Shown: positions 43,100 through 49,595 of the stretch, one piece after another
Numbering within the stretch: position 1 is the stretch's first letter
Layout of the letters: each line of letters begins with the position of its first letter
DNA from: Amorphoplanes friuliensis DSM 7358
Lineage (GTDB): Bacteria > Actinomycetota > Actinomycetes > Mycobacteriales > Micromonosporaceae
Length of the DNA stretch: 64,000 nucleotides
Assembly: GCF_000494755.1 (NCBI RefSeq)
Contig: NC_022657.1
Span: 2,890,001 to 2,954,000, forward strand
Reading direction: 5' to 3'
Program-made: the position numbers and the translations under genes
Notes under the pieces: model-generated
What the model was told of the DNA's origin: nothing
The model's database searches: none
Seen by the model: the letters and a program-made list of their open reading frames with translations, nothing else

Positions 43100-43897
43100 T
43101 CATCCGAGCGCTGCCAGTTCCTTCTCGCTCTTCCGGTGGGCGTTCCTCGTGCCGGTGTCGTCCTCACGCCACCAGACGGGAAGGCGTTCGGTCCACCAGC
43201 CGAGCAGCGGGTCACGGCTCGAGGTCCGACGCTCGGGTACGACTGCAGCAGTGTCGTCGACGTCGGCCGTGAGCCGATCGACGACCTCCGTGACGCCGGG
43301 AACCGTCTCGGTCAGCCGTACGGCGGCAACGGCAGTGGTCCGGCGAGCGGTGCGTCCGGCGATGACGACGACCCCACCGTCCACACTCACCTCGACGGCG
43401 CCTGGCTGGATCGGAAGCGTGCCGCCGAGCACCTGCAACACCTCATCGCGGATGACGGCGTCGAGGCGGGAGTGAACTCCCAGCAGGTCCGATCGTGTGA
43501 TGATGCCGCGCAGCCGGTGCTGCTCGTCGACCACGACCAGCCGTCCGACCTTCGTACGGTGCATCTCCCGGGCGGCGGCAGCCGGCGTGGCGTCGGGTCC
43601 GATGGTGACCGCCGGCCCGCTCATCACTTCTACGGCAGTTCCCTTGGGCCAGTGCAGGGATGGTGCGAACCGGCTCAGCCATCCAGCACGGCGACCGTTC
43701 CCCTGGCTGCTGACGCTGATCTTCCGGTGCAGGTCCGTCCAGGACACCAGGCCCAGCACAACGTCGAACCGGTCGGTGATGGGAACCGCCGAGATCTGCC
43801 TCTCGGTGAGCAGGGCGACGAGGTCCGCCATCGATGCGGTGTCGGGTGCGGTGATCACGTCGGTGGTCATCAGGTCGCGTACCCGCCAGGTCTGCAC
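43100..43897 (-). CDS. CBS-BON domain protein (paralogue)
   Basis: A 265-residue paralogue of the protein at 40465-41217. CBS motif 1 (about residues 5-62: VRDLMTTDVITAPDTASMAD), CBS motif 2 (about 88-145: VEVMSGPAVTIGPDATPAAA), BON domain (about 150-218: AVEVSVDGGVVVIAGRTARR, TVPGVTEVVDRL), then a Trp-rich tail (LLGWWTERLPVWWRED). It starts with GTG at 43897. Two such genes flanking one regulator are unusual and suggest an island dealing with energy or redox stress. Confidence 0.92.
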   Translation of the reverse strand: MQTWRVRDLMTTDVITAPDTASMADLVALLTERQISAVPITDRFDVVLGLVSWTDLHRKISVSSQGNGRRAGWLSRFAPSLHWPKGTAVEVMSGPAVTIGPDATPAAAAREMHRTKVGRLVVVDEQHRLRGIITRSDLLGVHSRLDAVIRDEVLQVLGGTLPIQPGAVEVSVDGGVVVIAGRTARRTTAVAAVRLTETVPGVTEVVDRLTADVDDTAAVVPERRTSSRDPLLGWWTERLPVWWREDDTGTRNAHRKSEKELAALG

Positions 43898-44244
43898 GGT
43901 GATCCTCCTTTGCCGGCGCTGAGATCGAGTGGCGTCGCGGTGCGCACGTTCCCGCGGGCCGGCCGTTGCCGGCTCTGACGTCTGTCTCCATCTTCACGGT
44001 GGACGGCCCGTTCGCGGCAGGGTCACCGCTCACAGACCTCGGCACTCAGACATTGCCGACCGTCGGCAATCTCGGGGAGGAGCGTCGAAAGGAGCCCTTG
44101 CGACGAACTGTCGTGGCCGACGCGCTCTTCACTGCCGGTCACCGGCAAGGTGCGGCGCCCTGGATCGGCCGGTGGAGGCCCTGACCGAGCGGATCAGGCT
44201 GCGCGACAGTGGAGTTCGGCGAAACCGCAGAAACGAGGAGCGGC
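43898..44244. other. Regulatory intergenic region with possible small ORF
   Basis: This 347-bp gap separates the divergent CBS-BON gene and FAD oxidoreductase relic. It contains the 19-bp palindrome copy 2. A 28-codon frame at 44098-44184 (plus strand, TTG start, AAGGAG upstream; MRRTVVADALFTAGHRQGAA opening) may be the start of a lost gene or nothing. No other feature is supported. Confidence 0.45.
44052..44070. promoter_or_regulatory. 19-bp palindromic site, copy 2 (perfect)
   Basis: ATTGCCGACCGTCGGCAAT is a perfect palindrome with 9-bp arms around one base. It lies 155 bp before the CBS-BON start at 43897 and 175 bp before the FAD oxidoreductase relic. With copy 1 at 41375 it brackets the PucR-type regulator and three small genes. 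Confidence 0.8.
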
Positions 44245-45233
44245 ATGTCTTCCGAAGGTCAAGGGCTCGGCACTCCGGGCGAGGTCGCCGTCATCGGCGC
44301 GGGGATGGTGGGCCTTTCCACCGCATGGTTCCTGAGCGAGCGCTGGAAGCATTCGATGCGCTCGCCGGGGGTGGCGTCACGGCTGCGACGAAGGCAGCGG
44401 GCGCCTTCCTCGCCTGCTTCGCTCAGGAACGTGACGCTCACGGTCTGCTGTCCGAGCTGGAGCAGATCGCCGACGCCGGTCAGGTCGTCGACTACCAGCC
44501 GATATCCGGACGGCGGGCGCGGGTTCTGGAACCGGCGCTGACCGGCGAGGTGAAGGCCGCCGTCATGATCCGCGGACAACGCTATCTGCACCCACCGCAG
44601 TTCCTGCATTCGCTGGCCCAGGCGGTCCGGGCACGTGGTGGCCGGATCATCGAAGACGCCGACGTGACCGCTCTTCAGCACGGATCGTCCGACGTGTCCG
44701 TGGTGCGCCGGTCCGGCGAGCAGGACCGGTACGACACCGTCGTGGTCGCCACCGGCGCCGCCCTTCCGGCGCTGACCGCCGGCTTCGGGGTCCGGCATCC
44801 GGTGCAGGCCGGTCGCGGTTACAGCTTCAGCGTGCCGGTCGAACGGATGCCCGCCGGGCCGTTGTACTTCCCTCGGCAGCGGGTGGCCTGCACGCCCTTG
44901 GGCGACCGGCTCCGCGTGGCCGGGATGATGGAGTTCCGCCGCCCCGGCGACGCCCTCGACCCCCGGCGGATCACCGCTGTCGTGGATGCCGTACGCCCGT
45001 TTCTGACGGGTGTGCGTCTCGACGAGCGCCGCGACGAGTGGGTGGGATCGCGCCCCTGCACTGCGGACGGACTTCCACTGGTGGGCCGCACCGCCGCCCC
45101 ACGGGTGTTCGTGGCGGGCGGGCACGGCATGTGGGGCGTCGTGCTGGGACCGATCACCGGGCAGTTGCTGGCGCAGAGTGTGGTCAAGGGTGAGGTGCCG
45201 GCCGAGCTCGCGCCGTTCGACCCGCTGCGCTGA
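44245..45233 (+). pseudogene. DadA-like FAD-dependent oxidoreductase with internal deletion and frameshift
   Basis: The gene begins normally with a GAGGAG ribosome site and MSSEGQGLG, then EVAVIGAGMVGLSTAWFLSE, which is the FAD-binding Rossmann strand of DadA-like amine oxidoreductases. At about 44339-44345 the matching frame switches, and the sequence resumes with RALEAFDALAGGGVTAATK, which in full-length relatives lies some 75-80 residues further on. From there the homology runs uninterrupted to the C terminus (GQRYLHPPQFLHSLAQAV, TVVVATGAALP, VGSRPCTADGLPLVG, FVAGGHGMWGV). The gene thus lost a block inside the FAD domain and went out of frame. It is non-functional unless the frame is restored. 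Confidence 0.84.
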
Positions 45234-45273
45234 CCGCATCGGCCTGCCCGGCCCTGACGCTGATGGAGGAGAA

Positions 45274-45573
45274 GTGCTTTCGATTCACCACCCCCGACAG
45301 ACGATCCTGCCCCGCACCGGCGAATCGGACGCTCGACGCCCGACCACGATCCGTGCAGCGCTGATCGGTGCCGGTCTCGGCAGTTGGCTGGGAATCCTCA
45401 CCGGGGTCGTCCTGGCCCTGTCGGTCGCCGGCCACGTCTGGCCGGCGGTGTCGTCGGGAGGTTTGCTGATCGGCGCGTTTGTCGGTGCGCTCGTCGGCTG
45501 TGTCACCCATTGGGCCGCCGACAGGCGCGGCGCCGAACCGCGAGAACGCTCGAGCTGCTGGAGGGCTCCTTGA
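45274..45573 (+). CDS. Small membrane protein with glycine-zipper helices
   Basis: A 99-residue protein with two hydrophobic helices (about 30-54 and 57-80) built on small-residue repeats (IGAGLGSWLGILTG, GGLLIGAFVGALVG), the glycine-zipper pattern of self-associating membrane helices. Start GTG 45274 has GGAGGA just upstream. It follows the FAD oxidoreductase relic by 40 nt. The function is unknown; glycine-zipper proteins often belong to stress-induced sets. Confidence 0.65.
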   Translation: MLSIHHPRQTILPRTGESDARRPTTIRAALIGAGLGSWLGILTGVVLALSVAGHVWPAVSSGGLLIGAFVGALVGCVTHWAADRRGAEPRERSSCWRAP

Positions 45574-45622
45574 TGGAACTACGAACAGCTGCGCTGCCCG
45601 GAACCGGTGTGGTCTCGACCGT

Positions 45623-46189
45623 CTACGGCTCGAGCGTTGCTCGCAGCGTGGTGAGGGCCGTCTTGATGATGTCGTAGAGCCGGCGGTCGTCGTCGGCCTC
45701 GAGCCATGCGGTGACCGACACGTACATCAGGGTTGCCGAGGTCTCGGCGAGCAGGGCGGCCCGGGTCGGATCGAGGCCGCGGTCGCAGAATCCGTCCCGG
45801 ACAGCGGTGGCCAGCGCGGCCCGCTTCTGCAGCTCGCGCTCGCGCAGGCCGGCGTCGGTCGCGACGATGGCGCGCCACTGCCGGATGGTGTCCTTCCGGC
45901 CCTCGAACCGGGCCTCGGCCACGGCCCGCAGACCTTCCAGGGTGATGGTCAGCGGACTGGTGCCGGCGGGCGCCTCGGCGACGAGCTTCCGGGCGTACGC
46001 GGGCAGTTCGGCCTCGTCGGCGAAGAGCACCTCGCGTTTGTCGGCGAAGTGCCGGAAGAACGTCCGTGTTGTCAGCCCGGCCCGTTCGGTGATCGCGGGC
46101 ACCGTGGTCGCGGCGAAGCCCTGCTCGGTGAAGAGCTCGAGGGCCGCCTGCTGCAGCCGCTGGCGGGCGTCGGGTTGCCATCGTGCCAT
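45623..46189 (-). CDS. TetR-family transcriptional regulator
   Basis: A 188-residue repressor with the TetR HTH at about residues 9-57 (QAALELFTEQGFAATTVPAI, ERAGLTTRTFFRHFADKREV) and a C-terminal ligand domain. ATG 46189 fits both the start of homology and a leaderless -10 box (TATAGT) 6 nt upstream. It is divergent from the NAD(P)-binding protein gene at 46292. Two identical palindromes in between are its probable operators. Confidence 0.93.
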   Translation of the reverse strand: MARWQPDARQRLQQAALELFTEQGFAATTVPAITERAGLTTRTFFRHFADKREVLFADEAELPAYARKLVAEAPAGTSPLTITLEGLRAVAEARFEGRKDTIRQWRAIVATDAGLRERELQKRAALATAVRDGFCDRGLDPTRAALLAETSATLMYVSVTAWLEADDDRRLYDIIKTALTTLRATLEP

Positions 46190-46195
46190 CCCGGA

Positions 46196-46254
46196 ACTAT
46201 ATCGGTGATGACACGGCGTGTCATTGGCAGTATGGTCATGACACGGCGTGTCAT
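46196..46254. promoter_or_regulatory. Divergent promoters with two identical palindromic operators
   Basis: ATGACACGGCGTGTCAT, a perfect 17-bp palindrome, occurs at 46208-46224 and again at 46238-46254, exactly 30 bp apart. Minus strand: ATGACA-N17-TATAGT, with TATAGT (46196-46201) 6 nt from the tetR start. Plus strand: ATGACA-N17-TATGGT (46208-46236). Each operator arm doubles as the -35 box, so one bound repressor pair should silence both genes. Confidence 0.88.
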
Positions 46255-46291
46255 CAACGGGATGCTCGCCGCACCAGGGCGGAGCTGTGCC

Positions 46292-47368
46292 ATGACAGAC
46301 GTGTGGATTCTCGGCGGCACCGGCCGCAGCGCGCGGGCGATCGCGGCTGAGCTGCGGCACCGGGGTGTCCGGCCGGTGCTCGTCGGGCGGGACGCCGGGC
46401 GGCTCGCCGCCGTAGCGGACGGCCTGCCGACGGTGGTGGCCGGATCGATCGGCGAGACGGCGGCCGCGATCCGCCGTGACCGGCCGGCCGTGGTCGTCAA
46501 CACGATCGGGCCGTTCACCGACACCGCCGCGCCCCTGCTGGACGCGTGCCTGCCGTCCAGCGACTATCTCGACCTGGCCAACGACCTGGCCGCGGTGTCG
46601 GCGACCCTCGGTCGCGGCGACTCGTTCGCCGCCTCCGGACGCACCGCCGTCACCGGGGCCGGGTTCGGCGTGACGGCCACGGAGAGCGTCGTGGTGAAGC
46701 TGTGCGAGGGGCGCCCGGTGCCGCGGCGGGTCCGCGTCGACATGGTGCCGTCCCTGGCCGTCGAGGCCGGTGCCGTCGGCGACGCGCTGGCGGGCACCAT
46801 CGTGGAGGGCCTCCCGGGGGTCGAAGGCGGCAGCAGGTTCCAGGGCCGGCGCTACCGGGACGGCCGGCTCGTTCCCGGCAAGCTCGCCGGCGACCCGATC
46901 CGGCTCGTCCTGCCCGACGGCTCGACCGTCACCACGGCGAGTATGCCGCTCGGTGAACTGATGGCCGCTCAGCGGGCCAGCGGAGCCGCGGACGTGGTCT
47001 CCGCCTCCAGCGAAGCTCCATCATCACCGGTCGTCCGCGCGATCCTGCCGGCAGCGACCGCACTGCTGAACCTCGGCCCGATCCGCGCCTTCGCCCGCCG
47101 CAGGCTGGCCGCGGTGCAGTTCAAGGCGGCACCCAAGCCGCGTGAACACTCGTGGGGTCACGCTGTCATCGACTTCGCGGACGGCACCACGCGCGAGGGG
47201 TGGCTCCGCGTCGGCGAGGCGCAGGCCTGGACGGGTGCGGTGCCGGCCGAGGTGGTCCGCCGGCTGCTCGACGGACAGGGCAAGCCGGGCGCGTACACCC
47301 CGGCCGCCCTCTTCGGTCCCGGCCTGGCCGAGTCCTGCGGTGGGGAGTACCAGATCGTGGACGCCTGA
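46292..47368 (+). CDS. Saccharopine-dehydrogenase-like NAD(P)-binding protein
   Basis: A 358-residue protein. The N-terminal Rossmann fold reads VWILGGTGRSARAIA; the segment VVVNTIGPFTDTAAPLLDAC with the following YLDLANDL is typical of saccharopine-dehydrogenase-like/trans-acting enoyl reductase proteins. The long C-terminal region is the family's second domain. The GGAG site 7 nt before ATG 46292 supports this start. It is divergent from a TetR gene and probably repressed by it. The reaction is not known. Confidence 0.85.
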   Translation: MTDVWILGGTGRSARAIAAELRHRGVRPVLVGRDAGRLAAVADGLPTVVAGSIGETAAAIRRDRPAVVVNTIGPFTDTAAPLLDACLPSSDYLDLANDLAAVSATLGRGDSFAASGRTAVTGAGFGVTATESVVVKLCEGRPVPRRVRVDMVPSLAVEAGAVGDALAGTIVEGLPGVEGGSRFQGRRYRDGRLVPGKLAGDPIRLVLPDGSTVTTASMPLGELMAAQRASGAADVVSASSEAPSSPVVRAILPAATALLNLGPIRAFARRRLAAVQFKAAPKPREHSWGHAVIDFADGTTREGWLRVGEAQAWTGAVPAEVVRRLLDGQGKPGAYTPAALFGPGLAESCGGEYQIVDA

Positions 47369-47371
47369 CCA

Positions 47372-47947
47372 TCACCGCGGCGACGGGCTCCAGGTCCCCA
47401 GCGCCGCGATGATGGCTTCGATGAGGTCTTCGTCGGTGGAAGTGCGTTCGATGGTGCTGCGGTAGTACATCGGCCCGATGGCCATGGCGGCGGCATCCCG
47501 GCTCGGTAGGGCCGGGGTGAACTCGCCGCGTGCCTGCGCATCGTCGAGAGCGGCCGCCAGACGCGTACCGAGAATGCCGGCGAACTGTGCGCGCCGGGCG
47601 TCCATGGTCTTGTCCCACAGGGCGTTCGTGGCCAGGGTCGTGGCCACGGCGCGCACGTCGTCGAGGTCGAGCTGCCGGGCCATCGCCGTCAGCTCCCGGC
47701 GCAGCCAGTCCCTGGTCGGAACGGTCGGCTCGTCGAAGAACGGCATCGGGACCGTCGCCATGACCTCCACGAGGAGGAGCTCCGCCTGCGGCCAGTGCCG
47801 GTACACGGTCGCGCGTCCCACTCCGGCCCGCTCGGCGACCTGGACGTGGGTCACCGCTGTCGGGCCCTTCTCCAGGAGCAGCTCACGCGCGGCGTGCAGG
47901 ATCGCTTCCCGGCTGCGCAGGAATCGAGGATCTTGGTCGGTGGGCAC
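47372..47947 (-). CDS. TetR-family transcriptional regulator
   Basis: A 191-residue repressor starting at GTG 47947. The TetR HTH lies at about residues 12-58 (ILHAARELLLEKGPTAVTHV, AERAGVGRATVYRHWPQAEL). A helical C-terminal domain follows. A TAAGAT -10 box 6 nt upstream implies a leaderless transcript. It is divergent from the NAD(P)H-binding/SDR operon at 48006, with a TGACTC/GAGTCA palindrome between them, so it is the likely repressor of that operon. Confidence 0.92.
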   Translation of the reverse strand: MPTDQDPRFLRSREAILHAARELLLEKGPTAVTHVQVAERAGVGRATVYRHWPQAELLLVEVMATVPMPFFDEPTVPTRDWLRRELTAMARQLDLDDVRAVATTLATNALWDKTMDARRAQFAGILGTRLAAALDDAQARGEFTPALPSRDAAAMAIGPMYYRSTIERTSTDEDLIEAIIAALGTWSPSPR

Positions 47948-47953
47948 GACCCC

Positions 47954-47987
47954 ATCTTATGAGACGGGTTGACTCATAGTCGAGTCA
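47954..47987. promoter_or_regulatory. Divergent leaderless promoters with TetR-type operator
   Basis: TGACTC and GAGTCA (47970-47987) are perfect 6-bp arms around a 6-bp spacer. On the minus strand TAAGAT (47954-47959) serves tetR. On the plus strand TTGACT (47969-47974), N18 and CATGCT (47993-47998, 7 nt before ATG 48006) form a plausible promoter whose -35 is covered by the palindrome. Confidence 0.68.
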
Positions 47988-48005
47988 TGGCGCATGCTCC
48001 TCGCT

Positions 48006-48647
48006 ATGAGACATTCTGTATCGCAAGAGCTGACGGTGGTGGTGCTGGGCGCCTCGGGCGCCACCGGACGGCATGTGGTGTCCACCGCCCTGAGCCGCGG
48101 GCACCAGGCGGTGGCGCTCGTCCGCCGGCCCGGGACGTTCACGCCGCAGGAGAAGCTGCTCGAAGTGACCTGGCCGGACGTCAAGGACACCGCGACCCTC
48201 ACCGCCGCCCTGCCGGGCGCCGACATCGTGATCAGCACCCTGGGCGGAGCAGGCAACGGACCGACCACGGTATGCACGGACGGCATCCGATCAGCGGTCA
48301 GAGCGATGGGCGCCACCGGCGTGAACCGGCTGATCGCCCTCAGTGCTCACGGTGTGCTGGAGACCCACGACAAGTCGCTCTACTCCCGGGCCGTGTGGGC
48401 GAACGTGGCCGAGCGGATGCGCGACAAGGAGACGATGGAACCGCTGATCACCGCCTCCGGCCTGAACTGGACGATCGTGCGGCCACCGAAGCTGTCGGAC
48501 CACGACGCCATCGGGAAATACACAGCCGGAACCGACCTGCCGATCCGGCTCTGGAGCTCCATCGGCCGCGCCGACCTCGCAGCTTTCCTGATCGACGAGG
48601 CCGAGACCCCTCGGTACGCGCACGCCTGCCCGCGAGTCATCCGATGA
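48006..48647 (+). CDS. NAD(P)H-binding protein, NmrA/BVR-B-like
   Basis: A 213-residue atypical SDR: VVVLGASGATGRHVV at residue 11, ALPGADIVISTLGG, NRLIALSAHGV, and WTIVRPPKL, which are the marks of NmrA/flavin-reductase-like NAD(P)H-binding proteins. It lacks a YxxxK site. The stop overlaps the next start in ATGA, so it is coupled to an SDR gene. Both are likely under the divergent TetR repressor. Confidence 0.9.
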   Translation: MRHSVSQELTVVVLGASGATGRHVVSTALSRGHQAVALVRRPGTFTPQEKLLEVTWPDVKDTATLTAALPGADIVISTLGGAGNGPTTVCTDGIRSAVRAMGATGVNRLIALSAHGVLETHDKSLYSRAVWANVAERMRDKETMEPLITASGLNWTIVRPPKLSDHDAIGKYTAGTDLPIRLWSSIGRADLAAFLIDEAETPRYAHACPRVIR

Positions 48648-49519
48648 ACGTCGCCGGCCCCGACCTGACGAACAAGGTGGCGGTCGTCACCGGTGCGACC
48701 GGCGGCATGGGCCAGGTCATCGCCGCGGGCCTGGCCGACGCCGGCGCGCATGTGATCACCATCGCCCGCAATCCGGCCCGCAGCGGACAGCGGGGAGAGG
48801 TCATCACCGCAGACCTGTCCCGGCGTGAGGACGTCCTGACCGCCGCGCAGACGATCGGAGACCGGCACGATCAGATCCATCTCCTGATCAACAACGCCGG
48901 CGCCCACTTTCCCGAACGCCTGATCTCGGCCGACGGCGTCGAGATGCACATCGCCCTCGACTACCTGGCTGCCTACGGCCTCATCACCCTGCTCGACGGC
49001 CCGCTGCGCCGCGGCCGGGCGCGGGTGGTGAACGTCGCCAGCGACACCCTCAACGACACCCGCCAGGTCAAACTCGCCGGCCGGCCCCGCCCGGCGACCC
49101 TCGACCTGACCGGCGTCCAGGCTCTCGCCCAGCTCAATCCCGCGGCCGGCTTCGTGCCGTTCGAGGCGTACGCGCGGGCGAAGCTCATGACCGTCACCGC
49201 CGGCTACGCCCTGGCCCAGGGTCTCGCGGCCGACGGGGTGACCGTGAACGCGCTGCATCCCGGAATCGTCGCCACCGGCATCATCGACGACCTGATTCCC
49301 GCACCGCTGCGCCCGTTCGGTGCCTTGATCCGCCGCAACCTCCTGACCCCCGCCCAGGGGGCCGGGACCGCTCTGCGCATCGCCACCGATCCTGCCCTCA
49401 CCGGCGTGACGGGCCGTTACTTCAACCGCGACCTCGAAACCACCACACCACCGGTGTCCCACGACCTCGCCACCCAGCAGAGGCTCCTGGAGCTGAGCGA
49501 ACTCCACTTCGCCCGCTGA
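48644..49519 (+). CDS. SDR-family oxidoreductase, retinol-dehydrogenase-like
   Basis: A 291-residue SDR: TGATGGMG at about residue 17, LLINNAGAHF, VVNVASDTLND with the catalytic Ser and YARAKLMTV as the Tyr/Lys motif. VNALHPGIVATGI after the active site is typical of retinol-dehydrogenase/WW-domain-oxidoreductase-like SDRs. It is the second gene of a TetR-controlled operon (ATGA overlap at 48644-48647). A strong terminator follows. The natural substrate is unknown. Confidence 0.92.
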   Translation: MNVAGPDLTNKVAVVTGATGGMGQVIAAGLADAGAHVITIARNPARSGQRGEVITADLSRREDVLTAAQTIGDRHDQIHLLINNAGAHFPERLISADGVEMHIALDYLAAYGLITLLDGPLRRGRARVVNVASDTLNDTRQVKLAGRPRPATLDLTGVQALAQLNPAAGFVPFEAYARAKLMTVTAGYALAQGLAADGVTVNALHPGIVATGIIDDLIPAPLRPFGALIRRNLLTPAQGAGTALRIATDPALTGVTGRYFNRDLETTTPPVSHDLATQQRLLELSELHFAR

Positions 49520-49523
49520 ACGG

Positions 49524-49559
49524 CGGCGGCCACCGGTGCGGGTGCACCGGTGGCCGCCG
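49524..49559. terminator. Strong bidirectional terminator
   Basis: Perfect 16-bp arms (CGGCGGCCACCGGTGC and its complement) with a 4-nt loop lie between two convergent genes, 4 bp after the SDR stop and 36 bp before the stop of the beta-helix gene. Confidence 0.88.
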
Positions 49560-49595
49560 AATTCACGTTGTTACTCGGTCATGCGTCGAGACGGA

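Noticed and set aside
43929..44244. Upstream extension of the FAD oxidoreductase frame
   Set aside because: The open frame before 44345 does not match the protein family. The true start is in another frame at 44245, and the switch is explained by a deletion with frameshift.
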